Assembly (NCBI RefSeq): GCF_009602465.1
Contig: NZ_WBKP01000010.1
Span: 1-64,000 of the forward strand
From: Cumulibacter manganitolerans
GTDB lineage: Bacteria; Actinomycetota; Actinomycetes; Mycobacteriales; Antricoccaceae
DNA: 64,000 nucleotides
Direction: 5' to 3'
The notes under the pieces are model-generated. The model saw nothing but the letters and a program-made list of their open reading frames with translations. It searched no databases and was not told the origin of the DNA. Made by a program: the position numbers and the translations under genes. Shown piece after piece: positions 7,501 through 16,501 of this stretch (positions within the stretch are counted from its first letter, which is position 1; the number at the start of each line of letters is the position of its first letter).

Positions 7501-8601
7501 CTAGTCCTCGCGGTAGTGCGCGAGCTTGGTCTCGTCGACCGTCAGCCCCAGACCGGGACCGGGGCGGACGGCGAGCCGCCCGTCGACGATCTGCAGCGGC
7601 TCGGCGAGCAGGTCGTCGGACATGTCCAGGAAGTTCGACAGCTCACCTGCGCGGCGGGCGGTGGCGGCGAACGCCGCCCCGAAGGCGACCGTGCAGGCCG
7701 TGCCGATCTGGCCGTCGATCTGGTTGCCCATCACGGTCTCGACGCCCAGGCCCTCGCACTGCCCGAGGATGCGCTGGGAGTCGCTGAAGCCGGTGCGCGC
7801 GGTCTTGATGCTGATCGCGGTCGCCGAGCCGCCGAGCAGCTCGCGGGTGACGTCGGCCTGGGTGGGCACGCTCTCGTCGGCCACGAACGGGATCGCGCTC
7901 TGCCGGACCAGCCAGCGGCGGCCCAGCACGTCGTCCGCCGGGCAGAGCTCCTCGGCGAGGGTGAGCCCCAGGTCGGCCATCTGCCGCATGGCCTCCGCGG
8001 ACTCCGACGGCGTCCAGCCGCGGTTGCCGTCGACGTACAGCTCGATGTCGTCGCCGAGCTCGGTGCGCAGCGCGCGGCACACGTCGACGTCCAGCGCGAT
8101 CGGGTGCCGGCCCACCTTGACCTTGAACGTCGTGATGCCGTACCGCTCGCGCATCCGTCGGGCCTGCTCGACCATCACCTCGGGAGAGTCGAAGCCGAGC
8201 ATGTGGCACACCCGCATCTCGTCCGTCCACCCGCCGAGCAGCTCGGTCACCGAGCGGCCGGTCGCCTGTCCGACGAGGTCCCAGATCGCCATGTCGACGG
8301 CGGCCTTCGCGGTCGGGTTGCCGACGGTGCGGTGCAGCGCCGCGCGAACCTGCTCGCGCGCGAAGATGCTGGTGCCGCTCAGCGCCGGGGCGAAGAGCCC
8401 GCTGATGACGGCGATGATCGAGGCCTGCGTCTCGCCGTAGGTGAACGGTCGTGGCGGGGCCTCCGCGGTGCCGACGAGACCGTCGTCGGTGTGCACCCGG
8501 ACAAGCACGTGCCGCGCCGTGTCGACCTCGCCGCTGGCGAACCGCAGCGTCTTGGCGTAGGGAATGGCGAACGGAATCGCCTCGATGCGCTGGATCTGCA
8601 C
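7501..8601 (-). CDS. catB: Muconate cycloisomerase
   Basis: CatB is an enolase-superfamily enzyme that cyclises cis,cis-muconate to muconolactone. The 366-residue product shows the N-terminal capping domain and the barrel with the Lys pair in FKVKVGRH. The metal-ligand acids follow in YVDGNRGW, AEELCPADD and VADES, and then the second catalytic Lys in SIKTARTGF. GTG 8601 (VQIQRIEAIPF) is preferred over the GTG at 8622 because AGGAGG sits just before it. It is first in catBAC. The 105 bp upstream to the DoxX gene hold its probable promoter, but no site stands out. Confidence 0.94.
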   Translation of the reverse strand: MQIQRIEAIPFAIPYAKTLRFASGEVDTARHVLVRVHTDDGLVGTAEAPPRPFTYGETQASIIAVISGLFAPALSGTSIFAREQVRAALHRTVGNPTAKAAVDMAIWDLVGQATGRSVTELLGGWTDEMRVCHMLGFDSPEVMVEQARRMRERYGITTFKVKVGRHPIALDVDVCRALRTELGDDIELYVDGNRGWTPSESAEAMRQMADLGLTLAEELCPADDVLGRRWLVRQSAIPFVADESVPTQADVTRELLGGSATAISIKTARTGFSDSQRILGQCEGLGVETVMGNQIDGQIGTACTVAFGAAFAATARRAGELSNFLDMSDDLLAEPLQIVDGRLAVRPGPGLGLTVDETKLAHYRED

Positions 8602-8706
8602 GCGGTCCTCCTGCCGTCGCACCGAACGTAAACCGCGGTCGAGACGACGTCCAATACCTAATTGCGTGCGATCAAGACTTCCGGGGTCTCAATGCGTCAC
8701 GAGCAG

Positions 8707-9225
8707 CTAGATACCCGCGCCCTCGAGCTCGTGCTGGGTCGCCAGCCGGCGGGACAGCTGGGTGGTGGCCGTGGACGCGGCGACCCCGAGCGCCACCGCG
8801 CCGAGCGCCCAGCCGGTCCCGCGCCGCTCGATGCCGAGGGCGTGGTCGAGCGAGAGCTTCCCCGGTCCGCTCTCGACCAGCGCCGCGAGCGCCGTGATCA
8901 ACGTCAGGTTGTACTCGTACCCGCCGTTGGCGTTCCACGGCCCGTTCGGCAGATGCACGGTGCGGACGGCGGTGGTCATCGCGCCGATGAGCCCGGCGGC
9001 CGCCAGCGGCGTGAACAGGCCCGCGGCGACCAGCGCGCCGCCCGCGGTCTCGGTGACGCCGGCGGCCAGCGCGTTCTGCCGGGTCGGGTGCAGCCGGAGC
9101 GAGGCCATCATCTGCTCGGTGCCCTCCAGCCCCGGACCGCCGAACCAGCCGCGGAGCTTCTGCAGCCCGTGCCCGACGAAAAAGCCTCCGATGGTCAAGC
9201 GTCCTACCAGTCGCGCGATTCCCAC
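8707..9225 (-). CDS. DoxX-family membrane protein
   Basis: This 172-residue integral membrane protein has about four hydrophobic segments. The N-terminal DoxX signature is ARLVGRLTIGGFFVGHGLQK, followed by a conserved loop with GLEGTEQMMASLRLHP and helices at about 50-70, 75-92 and 105-125. The family is linked to thiol and redox stress and to membrane oxidoreductase complexes; no partner is visible here. It is divergent from acs, with 151 bp between the starts. Confidence 0.85.
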   Translation of the reverse strand: MGIARLVGRLTIGGFFVGHGLQKLRGWFGGPGLEGTEQMMASLRLHPTRQNALAAGVTETAGGALVAAGLFTPLAAAGLIGAMTTAVRTVHLPNGPWNANGGYEYNLTLITALAALVESGPGKLSLDHALGIERRGTGWALGAVALGVAASTATTQLSRRLATQHELEGAGI

Positions 9226-9376
9226 GATGAGCTCCTCAGGTCCTCGGTGTGCACGGGTGCCCTGCCGCTGACGGCGGCATCGTCGGCGCCCGCGGTCTCG
9301 ATCATCTCGCCGATCCGTCCACGGCGCCAGATAGCGCTAGATTGACAGAAACGGTTCTGCTGATCTGGAGGCACGC

Positions 9377-11344
9377 ATGTCCGAAGAGTCACCGACGATC
9401 GACAACCTGCTGCACGAGACGCGCACCTTCGTGCCCAGCTCGGACTTCGCGGCGCAGGCCAATCTGACGGCCGAGTCGTACGACGAGGCCGCGTCCGACT
9501 TCGAGGCGTGGTGGCGCAAGCAGGCAGACCGGCTGACCTGGGAGACCGAGCCGACCCAGACGCTCGACTGGAGCAACCCGCCGTTCGCCAAGTGGTTCGC
9601 CGACGGCAAGCTCAACGTGGCCTACAACTGCGTCGACCGGCACGTCGAGGCCGGCAAGGGCGACAAGGTCGCCTACTACTTCGAGGGCGAGCCGGGCGAT
9701 ACCCGCGAGATCACGTACGCCGACCTGAAGGACGAGATCAGCCGCGGCGCCAACGCGCTCACCGAGCTCGGGGTGCGGGCCGGCGACACCGTCGCGATCT
9801 ACATGCCGATGATCCCCGAGACCGTCTTCGCGATGCTGTCCTGCGCCCGGATCGGCGCCGTCCACACCGTCGTGTTCGGTGGTTTCGCCGCCGACTCCCT
9901 CGCCACCCGCATCCTCGACTGCGGCGCGAAGGTGGTGATCACCGCCGACGGTGGCTACCGGCGCGGCAAGCCCGCCGGGCTGAAGGACACGGTCGACAAG
10001 GCGCTGGAGAAGACGCCCGACGTGCACACCGTCCTCGTCGTCCGCCGCACCGGCCAGGACACCCCGATGACCGACGGGCGCGACAAGTGGTGGGAGGACT
10101 TCGTCGGCGGGCAGAGCCCCGAGCACACGCCGGAGGCGTTCGACGCCGAGCACCCGCTGTACGTCATGTACACCTCGGGCACGACCGGCAAGCCGAAGGG
10201 CATCCTGCACACCAGCGCCGGGTACCTGACCGGCTGCGCGTACACGCACTGGGCGCTGTTCGACATCAAGCCCGACACCGACGTCTACTGGACCGCGGCG
10301 GACGTCGGCTGGGTGACCGGCCACTCGTACATCGTCTACGGGCCGCTGGCCAACGGCACCACGTCGGTGCTGTACGAGGGCACGCCCGACACCCCGCACC
10401 AGGGCCGCTGGTGGGAGATCATCGACAAGTACAAGGTGTCCATCCTTTACTGCGCGCCCACCGTGATCCGGATGTTCATGAAGTGGGGCGAGGAGATCCC
10501 CGCCAAGTACGACCTCGGCACCCTGCGCCTGATGGGCTCGGTCGGCGAGCCGATCAACCCCGAGGCCTACGTCTGGTACCGCCGGGTGATCGGCCACGAC
10601 TCGGTGCCGGTGGTCGACACCTGGTGGCAGACCGAGACCGGGTCGGTGATGATCTCGCCGCTGCCGGGCGTCACCGCGGCCAAGCCGGGCTCCGCCATGC
10701 GCCCCATCCCCGGCATCTTCGCCGACGTCGTCGACAGCTCCGGCGTCCCGGTGCCCGACGGGCAGGGCGGCTACCTGGTCATCACCAAGCCCTGGCCCTC
10801 CATGCTGCGGACGATCTGGGGCGATGACGACCGGTACGTCGACACCTACTGGTCGCGCTTCGAGGGGATGTACTTCGCCGGCGACGGCGCGAAGAAGGAC
10901 GAGGACGGCGACATCTGGGTCCTGGGCCGCGTGGACGACGTCATGAACGTCTCGGGGCACCGCATGTCGACCACGGAGATCGAGTCGGCGCTCGTCTCGC
11001 ACCCCAAGGTCGCCGAGGCGGCCGTCGTCGGCGCGAGCGACGAGACGACCGGCCAGGCGGTCGTCGCCTTCGTGATCCTGCGCGGCGGCGTCGAGGACTC
11101 CGGCGACGCGGTCGTGCAGGAGCTGCGCAACCACGTCGCCTCGGAGATCTCACCCATCGCCAAGCCGCGGCAGATCATGGTCGTCCCCGAGCTGCCGAAG
11201 ACCCGTTCGGGCAAGATCATGCGGCGGCTGCTCAAGGACGTCGCCGAGAACCGGGAGATCGGTGACGTCACGACGCTCGCCGACTCGACGGTGATGGACC
11301 AGATCCAGGCCAAGCTCAGCGGCCAGCCCGCCGCCGACGCCTAG
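9377..11344 (+). CDS. acs: Acetyl-CoA synthetase (AMP-forming)
   Basis: Acs activates acetate to acetyl-CoA through acetyl-AMP. The 655-residue length is normal. Motifs are YTSGTTGKPKGILH (A3 P-loop), VDTWWQTETGS (A5), YFAGDGAKKDEDGDIWVLGR (A7/A8 hinge) and the C-terminal PKTRSGKIMRR, whose Lys is the usual reversible acetylation site. It is preceded by TGGAGGCACGC at ATG 9377. It opens the conserved actinobacterial block that continues to crp, at the place of M. tuberculosis Rv3667. Confidence 0.97.
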   Translation: MSEESPTIDNLLHETRTFVPSSDFAAQANLTAESYDEAASDFEAWWRKQADRLTWETEPTQTLDWSNPPFAKWFADGKLNVAYNCVDRHVEAGKGDKVAYYFEGEPGDTREITYADLKDEISRGANALTELGVRAGDTVAIYMPMIPETVFAMLSCARIGAVHTVVFGGFAADSLATRILDCGAKVVITADGGYRRGKPAGLKDTVDKALEKTPDVHTVLVVRRTGQDTPMTDGRDKWWEDFVGGQSPEHTPEAFDAEHPLYVMYTSGTTGKPKGILHTSAGYLTGCAYTHWALFDIKPDTDVYWTAADVGWVTGHSYIVYGPLANGTTSVLYEGTPDTPHQGRWWEIIDKYKVSILYCAPTVIRMFMKWGEEIPAKYDLGTLRLMGSVGEPINPEAYVWYRRVIGHDSVPVVDTWWQTETGSVMISPLPGVTAAKPGSAMRPIPGIFADVVDSSGVPVPDGQGGYLVITKPWPSMLRTIWGDDDRYVDTYWSRFEGMYFAGDGAKKDEDGDIWVLGRVDDVMNVSGHRMSTTEIESALVSHPKVAEAAVVGASDETTGQAVVAFVILRGGVEDSGDAVVQELRNHVASEISPIAKPRQIMVVPELPKTRSGKIMRRLLKDVAENREIGDVTTLADSTVMDQIQAKLSGQPAADA

Positions 11345-11496
11345 CGGGCGGCCGCTCCCGTAGGGTGGTGTCGGCGCCGCGAACGTCCGCTTCGGCGCCG
11401 ACGCCACCGTCGCTGCACCCCCCTGGGAGCTGATTCACCCTGTCCCGCCGCATCCCCCGGCGAGTCGCCGCACGCCGCCGCGCACTGACCGAGGCC

Positions 11497-12771
11497 TTGG
11501 CCGATCGCGGCCACGGACCGGCGAGCAGGGTGGCGGAACGGGCGCTGGAGAACGAGGTCACCCTCACCCGCGAGGCGCTGCGCGAAGCGGTGCAGTACCT
11601 GCGCACCGAGACCGTCGGCGGGCTCGTGATGCTCGCCGCCACCGTCCTCGCGCTGGTGCTGGCCAACACCGGCGCCGAGCACTGGTACCACTCGGTCCTC
11701 GGCGCGCGGATCGGGCCCTCGGCGCTGCACCTGGACCTCACGGTGCACGCCTGGATAGCCGACGGGCTGCTGGCCCTCTTCTTCTTCGTCGTCGGCCTCG
11801 AGCTCAAGCGCGAGCTCGCCGTCGGCCAGCTGCGCAACCCCAAGCTCGCCGTCCTGCCGGTGTTCGCCGCCCTCGGCGGCATGCTGGTGCCCGGGCTGAT
11901 CGGTCTCTGGCAGACGCACGGCGTCGAGGGGGCCGCCAAGGCGTGGGCGATCCCGCTGGCGACCGACATCGCCTTCGCGCTCGCCGTCCTCGCGATCGTC
12001 GCCTCGCACCTGCCCAGCGGCATCCGCATCTTCCTGCTCAGCGTCGCGGTCGTCGACGACCTCGGCGCCATCCTGATCATCGCGATCGTGTTCACCAGCG
12101 GCATCGACCTCGTCTCGCTGGCCGTCGCCGTCGGGCTGCTGGTCGCGTACGCCGTCCTGCAGCAGCTGCGCGTGCAGGGCACCTGGAGCGTGCTGCTGTA
12201 CGTGCCGATCGGGCTCGGCTGTTGGTACTTCGTGCACGCGTCCGGGCTGCACGCCACCATCGCCGGCGTCGCCCTCGGCCTGCTCACGCGGGTCAAGAGG
12301 GACGGCGGGGAGGAGCACTCGCCCGCCGTCCGGCTCGAGCATCGCGTGCAGCCGTTCTCCGCCGGCCTGGTCGTCCCGCTGTTCGCGCTGGCGGCCGCCG
12401 GGATCACCGTCGACGGCCACGCGCTCGGGCACCTGTTCACCGACCCGGTGAGCGTCGGCGTCCTCCTCGGGCTCGTCCTCGGCAAGCCGATCGGGGTGAC
12501 CCTCGGCGCCCTGTTCGCGGTGCGCTCGCGGCTCGCCGTGCTGCCCGAGGGCGTGCGGTGGGCGGACGTCGGCTCGATCGGCGTGCTCGCCGGTATCGGC
12601 TTCACGGTGTCGCTGCTGATCAGCGAGCTCGCGCTGCACGACGACGCGACGCTCGCGATCGGCAAGTCCGGCGTCCTGCTCGCCTCCTTGATCGCCTCGG
12701 TGCTGGGCGCGATCCTGGTCAAGACGCGTGACCGCTTCCATGCCGCCAGGGACGGCGAGGACCCAGAATGA
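11497..12771 (+). CDS. nhaA: Na+/H+ antiporter NhaA
   Basis: NhaA expels Na+ or Li+ in exchange for protons and helps control pH. Around 11-12 membrane helices are seen. Signatures are FFFVVGLELKRELAVGQL, LATDIAFALAVLA and the ion-binding Asp pair in VAVVDDLGAILII, then GKPIGVTLGA. No ATG is available near the N-terminus. I use TTG 11497 (LADRGHGPASRV); GTG 11530 is the alternative. The gene is an insertion between acs and the holin-like gene compared with M. tuberculosis. Confidence 0.93.
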   Translation: MADRGHGPASRVAERALENEVTLTREALREAVQYLRTETVGGLVMLAATVLALVLANTGAEHWYHSVLGARIGPSALHLDLTVHAWIADGLLALFFFVVGLELKRELAVGQLRNPKLAVLPVFAALGGMLVPGLIGLWQTHGVEGAAKAWAIPLATDIAFALAVLAIVASHLPSGIRIFLLSVAVVDDLGAILIIAIVFTSGIDLVSLAVAVGLLVAYAVLQQLRVQGTWSVLLYVPIGLGCWYFVHASGLHATIAGVALGLLTRVKRDGGEEHSPAVRLEHRVQPFSAGLVVPLFALAAAGITVDGHALGHLFTDPVSVGVLLGLVLGKPIGVTLGALFAVRSRLAVLPEGVRWADVGSIGVLAGIGFTVSLLISELALHDDATLAIGKSGVLLASLIASVLGAILVKTRDRFHAARDGEDPE

Positions 12772-12862
12772 CCACACGCGGGCACCGAGTTCCCTAGACT
12801 CGCAAGCAGATCGAACGATGGCCGGCCGGCACACTCGGCCACTGATGTGCAGGAGATGACGG

Positions 12863-13324
12863 ATGTCGACACCACGCCCACGCCACGCAGCCGACGATCT
12901 CGAGGTCGCCCATCCCAGCGTCGGGACCCTGGTGAAGGAGGCCTCCACCCACTTCTCCACCCTGATCCGCTCCGAGCTCGAGCTCGCGAAGACCGAGGTC
13001 AAGGCCGAGGTGAAGAAGGGCGTGACCGGATCGGGCCTGCTCGCCGCCGCCGGCGCGGTGGCCGCGCTGTCGATCCCGTTCTTCTTCGTGGTCCTCGCCG
13101 AGGGGCTCGTCGCGATCGGGCTGCCGCGCTGGCTCGCCTACCTGATCGTGTTCGTGCTGTTCATGCTCATCGCCGGCGTGCTCGCGATGATCGGCCTGAA
13201 GAAGGTCAAGAAGGTCCGCGCCCCCGAGCGCACGATCGACAGCATGAAGCGCAACAAGGAGCTGGTGGACGCCGTCAAGTCGCCTGACGAGCCGCTGGGC
13301 AAGCACTCCCTGCCGCGGCGCTAG
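12863..13324 (+). CDS. Actinobacterial holin-X (phage holin superfamily) membrane protein
   Basis: This 153-residue protein has an N-terminal amphipathic helix (THFSTLIRSELELAKTEVKA), then two membrane helices at about 55-80 and 90-112, and a basic tail (GLKKVKKVRAPER). The pattern is that of the PF07332-type proteins found next to marP and ephE (Rv3669 position). The 'holin' label is by fold only; the gene is a core chromosomal gene, not part of a prophage. Its function is unknown. It is 12 bp upstream of the hydrolase, so the two form an operon. GGAGATGACGG precedes ATG 12863. Confidence 0.85.
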   Translation: MSTPRPRHAADDLEVAHPSVGTLVKEASTHFSTLIRSELELAKTEVKAEVKKGVTGSGLLAAAGAVAALSIPFFFVVLAEGLVAIGLPRWLAYLIVFVLFMLIAGVLAMIGLKKVKKVRAPERTIDSMKRNKELVDAVKSPDEPLGKHSLPRR

Positions 13325-13336
13325 CCCGGCGGGCGC

Positions 13337-14257
13337 ATGACCCCGACCGAGCCGAACGACCTGCTGCTGCCCGGTCCGTGGACCCATCGCGACATCACCG
13401 CCAACGGCGTCCGCCTGCACGTGGCCGAGGCCGGACGCGGACCCCTGGTGGTGCTGCTGCACGGCTTCCCGCAGTTCTGGTGGGCGTGGCGCCACCAGAT
13501 CCCCGCCCTCGCCGACGCCGGCTTCCGGGTGGTCGCCCCCGACCTGCGCGGCCTCGGCGCCAGCGACAAGCCCCCGCGTCCGTACGACCCGGTCACGACG
13601 GCCGGCGACATCGCCGGCCTCGTGCGGGCGCTCGGGCGCTCGGACGCCTACATCGTCGGCAGCGACCTGGGCGGGATGATCGGCTGGACGATGGCCGCGC
13701 TGCACCCCGGCATGGTGCGCGGGCTCGCGGTGCTCGGCACGGCGCACCCGCGCCGCTGGCGGCGCGAGATGGTGTTCGCCGACGCGCAGCGACGCGCCTC
13801 CTCCTACATCTTCGCCGCGCAGCCGCCGCGACTGCCCGAGGCGCGGCTGGTGCACGACCACGGCGCGAAGATCGCCGACCTGATGACGTCGTGGGCCGGC
13901 CCCTGGCGCGTCACGAGCGACTTCGCGGACGCCGTGGCGCTCTACCGGGCGGCGATCTGCGTGCCGCAGGCGGCGTACGGCGCGGCCGAGTACTTCCGCT
14001 GGATGGTGCGCTCGCTCATGCGTCCCGACGGCCTGGCGTTCGTGCAGTCGCTGCGCCGGCGGGCCGACGCACCGGTGCTGCAGCTGCACGGCGCGGACGA
14101 CCCGTGCGTGCTGCCTCGCACGGCCGACGGGGCCCAGGCCTACACCTCCGCGGACTACCGCTGGCGGCTGCTGGCGGACTGCGGCCACTTCCCGGCCGAG
14201 GAGCAACCGGCGACCGTCACCGACGAGCTGGTCGGCTGGCTGCGCGCCTACGGGTAG
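13337..14257 (+). CDS. Alpha/beta hydrolase, epoxide hydrolase-like (EphE position)
   Basis: The 306-residue product is an alpha/beta hydrolase. It has the oxyanion motif HGFPQFWWAW. The nucleophile elbow is GSDLGGMIGW, with Asp in the place used by epoxide hydrolases and haloalkane dehalogenases. The acid is in LHGADDPCV, and the final His is in LADCGHFPAEEQPA. This agrees with an epoxide-hydrolase-like enzyme at the place of Rv3670 (ephE); the substrate is unknown. Its 3' end overlaps the end of marP by 10 bp, with the genes convergent. Confidence 0.87.
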   Translation: MTPTEPNDLLLPGPWTHRDITANGVRLHVAEAGRGPLVVLLHGFPQFWWAWRHQIPALADAGFRVVAPDLRGLGASDKPPRPYDPVTTAGDIAGLVRALGRSDAYIVGSDLGGMIGWTMAALHPGMVRGLAVLGTAHPRRWRREMVFADAQRRASSYIFAAQPPRLPEARLVHDHGAKIADLMTSWAGPWRVTSDFADAVALYRAAICVPQAAYGAAEYFRWMVRSLMRPDGLAFVQSLRRRADAPVLQLHGADDPCVLPRTADGAQAYTSADYRWRLLADCGHFPAEEQPATVTDELVGWLRAYG

Positions 14258-15435
14258 CAGGCGCCGGTGGCGGCCGGCTGCTGCGCCGCGGCCGCCGCGG
14301 CCAGATCGTCGCTCACCGCGGCGACGCTCAGCGCGTAGCCGACATCCGGCTGGTCGGCCGCCGCACCGAAGACCACGCCGACCACCTTCCCGTCGAGATC
14401 GACCACCGGTCCCCCGGAATTGCCCGGCACGACGCGGCCGCGCAGCATCAGCACGTCGCGGGTGGTGAGCGCGTCGCCGCGGAACGTCGGCCCGGTCACC
14501 GGGCCGGTCGCGCGCACCCTCGCCGCCGTCAGCTCCAGGGGGCCACCCCGCGGATGCCCGGCCACCACGACGTCCTCGCCCGGTTCCCGACCGACGGGCT
14601 CCAGCGGCAGCGGAGTCTCGGACAGGCCGGGCACGTCGAGGACGGCGAGGTCGAGGTGCTCGTCGACGTACACCACGGTCGCGTCATGCGTGCCGCTCGA
14701 CGCCTCGACCTGCAGGGACGACGTCCCCGCGACCACGTGCGCGTTGGTGACCACCCGGCCGGGCGCGTACACGAAGCCCGAACCGTCGATGATCCGGGAG
14801 CACTTCGGCGCCTCGCCCACCACCTTGACCACCGACCCGCCGGCGGCGACCACCTCGGGATCGGCCGACGCGGCGGCGTCCGGCGCCGCGACGTCCGCGA
14901 CGTTGGTCTGCTGCATGGGCCCGACGACGTCCGGCAGGCCCTGCGCCTGCAGCGCCCGGTCGATGGCGTCGTACAGCGCCCGGGCCGACCGCGGCATGAC
15001 CGCGTCGATACCGGGCAGCAGCACCGACCCCCGGACCGCCTGCGACACGCCGGGGATCGGAGAGGACGCCAGCGGGACGGCGAGCATCCACACCAGCAGC
15101 ACCCCGAGCACCGCGGAGAGCGCCCCGCCCGCGGCCCGGTCGACGCCCTGCGCGAGGCGCCGCTTCACGCGGGAGCGCAGCCGGCTGCCGAGCGCCAGGG
15201 CCGCCACGTACCCCAGGTTGGCGATGACCACGAGCACCGCGAGCACGGCCGCGAGCCGCCAGGCCGGCGACTCGATGCGGCGACCGACGTAGCCGACCAC
15301 CGGCACGGCGAGCGCCAGCCCGACCACCAGCCCGGCCAGCGCCGAACCGGCGCGCAGCAAGCCGCTGCGGAACCCGAACGCGGCGAGGGTGACGACGACG
15401 GCGACCGCGACGGCGTCGACGACCAGACCGGTCAC
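14248..15435 (-). CDS. marP: MarP-type membrane-anchored serine protease
   Basis: The 395-residue protein has four N-terminal membrane helices (CvpA-like, about residues 1-125), a linker, and a periplasmic trypsin-like domain. The catalytic triad can be placed at His233 (TNAHVVAG), Asp262 (HLDLAVLD) and Ser340 (VPGNSGGPV). These nearly equal the positions in M. tuberculosis MarP (Rv3671c), which is needed for acid and oxidative stress resistance and cleaves the peptidoglycan hydrolase RipA. GTG 15435 starts just before the first helix and overlaps the upstream cupredoxin stop by 4 bp (GTGA). It is the last gene of the overlapping operon that begins with the thioredoxin-like gene. Confidence 0.93.
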   Translation of the reverse strand: MTGLVVDAVAVAVVVTLAAFGFRSGLLRAGSALAGLVVGLALAVPVVGYVGRRIESPAWRLAAVLAVLVVIANLGYVAALALGSRLRSRVKRRLAQGVDRAAGGALSAVLGVLLVWMLAVPLASSPIPGVSQAVRGSVLLPGIDAVMPRSARALYDAIDRALQAQGLPDVVGPMQQTNVADVAAPDAAASADPEVVAAGGSVVKVVGEAPKCSRIIDGSGFVYAPGRVVTNAHVVAGTSSLQVEASSGTHDATVVYVDEHLDLAVLDVPGLSETPLPLEPVGREPGEDVVVAGHPRGGPLELTAARVRATGPVTGPTFRGDALTTRDVLMLRGRVVPGNSGGPVVDLDGKVVGVVFGAAADQPDVGYALSVAAVSDDLAAAAAAQQPAATGACYP

Positions 15436-15854
15436 GAAGGGTCGACCACCAGCACGCCGCGCTGCCCGAGCGACTCGTGAAAGGTGCAGAAGAACCGATA
15501 CTCGCCCGGCGTCTGGATATCGAACTTGATCGATTTCTTCTCGCCGGGGTTCACGAACGGGATCTCCGCGGTGGGGCCGCCGGGCTTGAAGGCGAGACTG
15601 TGCGTGTTCGTGGTCGACGTGTTGCGGAAGTCGATGCGCACCGGCCCCGGATGCACGTGCGGCTCCTCGGGGGTGAAGCGGTACTGGTCGGTCTCGCCGA
15701 GAGCGATCACCTGCGTGCCGTCGGCCTCGACGGTGACCGAGCGGGACGCCGACGACCGTGCCGCACCCGGCTGCTGGCCGCCGCATCCCGCCGTGACCGC
15801 GAGGAGGGCGACACCGGCGACCGCCGCGCCCCGGCCGCGACGCCACCGCCTCAT
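15432..15854 (-). CDS. Small cupredoxin-domain lipoprotein
   Basis: The 140-residue product has a signal peptide with lipobox TAGC, so it is an outer-face lipoprotein. The mature part is a single cupredoxin-type beta-sandwich. Candidate copper ligands are the His in TNTHSLAF and the Cys and His in FFCTFHESLGQ. At the place where plastocyanin-like proteins have the axial Met (CxxHxxxGM), this protein has Gln. It may carry electrons or bind copper, but no partner oxidase is nearby. ATG 15854 overlaps the NUDIX stop by 4 bp. I recall no equivalent in the M. tuberculosis order. Confidence 0.82.
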   Translation of the reverse strand: MRRWRRGRGAAVAGVALLAVTAGCGGQQPGAARSSASRSVTVEADGTQVIALGETDQYRFTPEEPHVHPGPVRIDFRNTSTTNTHSLAFKPGGPTAEIPFVNPGEKKSIKFDIQTPGEYRFFCTFHESLGQRGVLVVDPS

Positions 15855-16501
15855 CGGTGGAACCGCTCCGGCAGCGGGATCGTGCGCCCGCGGTCCCACT
15901 CGCGCGCGAAGCCGCCGAGGCGCAGGATCGAGTCGACGACGTTGGCGGTGAACCCCCACACGAAGAGGTCGGCCACCACGAACGCCGGACCGCGGTAGCC
16001 CGTCGGCGCGGTCACCGTGTAGCGCAGGTCGGGGTCGGCCAGCATCGACAGCGGAACCCGCGTCGCGCGCTCGACCTCCCCGGGATCGAGCGCGCCGAGG
16101 GTGTAGTCCTCCGGCGCCGTCCCGATCACCGGCGCGACCGCGAAGCGGGTCACCGGGATGTAGAGGTCCGGCATCCGCCCGTGGATCGACACGACGTCGG
16201 TGTCCAGCCCGACCTCCTCGCGGGCCTCCCGCAGCGCGGCGGCGTACTCGTCGGCGTCCTCCGGGTCGATCGAGCCGCCGGGAAAGGCGACCTGGCCGGA
16301 GTGCTTGCGCAACCGGGAGGCGCGTTCGGTCAGCAGCACGTCGGGGCCGTCGTCGCTCTCGGCGAACAGGATGAGCACCGCCGAACGGCGGGCGACACCG
16401 CTGGACGGCGGGCTGAAGCGGTGGATGTCGTCGGCGGTGACCGTCTGGATCTTGTGCATGAGCCGGCCGAGGTACGCCGGCGGTGCCTCGTGGGCCGTCA
16501 C
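15851..16501 (-). CDS. NUDIX hydrolase, CoA pyrophosphatase type
   Basis: The 216-residue NUDIX protein carries the UPF0035/CoA-diphosphatase signature RKHSGQVAFPGG immediately before the Nudix box, which ends in ALREAREEVGLD. Enzymes of this type split CoA or acyl-CoA into 3',5'-ADP and 4'-phosphopantetheine and need Mg2+ or Mn2+. The place matches Rv3672c. It overlaps its upstream thioredoxin-like and downstream cupredoxin neighbours by ATGA junctions, so all are translated from one message. Confidence 0.9.
   Translation of the reverse strand: MTAHEAPPAYLGRLMHKIQTVTADDIHRFSPPSSGVARRSAVLILFAESDDGPDVLLTERASRLRKHSGQVAFPGGSIDPEDADEYAAALREAREEVGLDTDVVSIHGRMPDLYIPVTRFAVAPVIGTAPEDYTLGALDPGEVERATRVPLSMLADPDLRYTVTAPTGYRGPAFVVADLFVWGFTANVVDSILRLGGFAREWDRGRTIPLPERFHR

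Noticed and set aside
12863-13324. Prophage holin
   Set aside because: The fold name is holin-like, but the gene stands in a conserved chromosomal block with no phage genes nearby.
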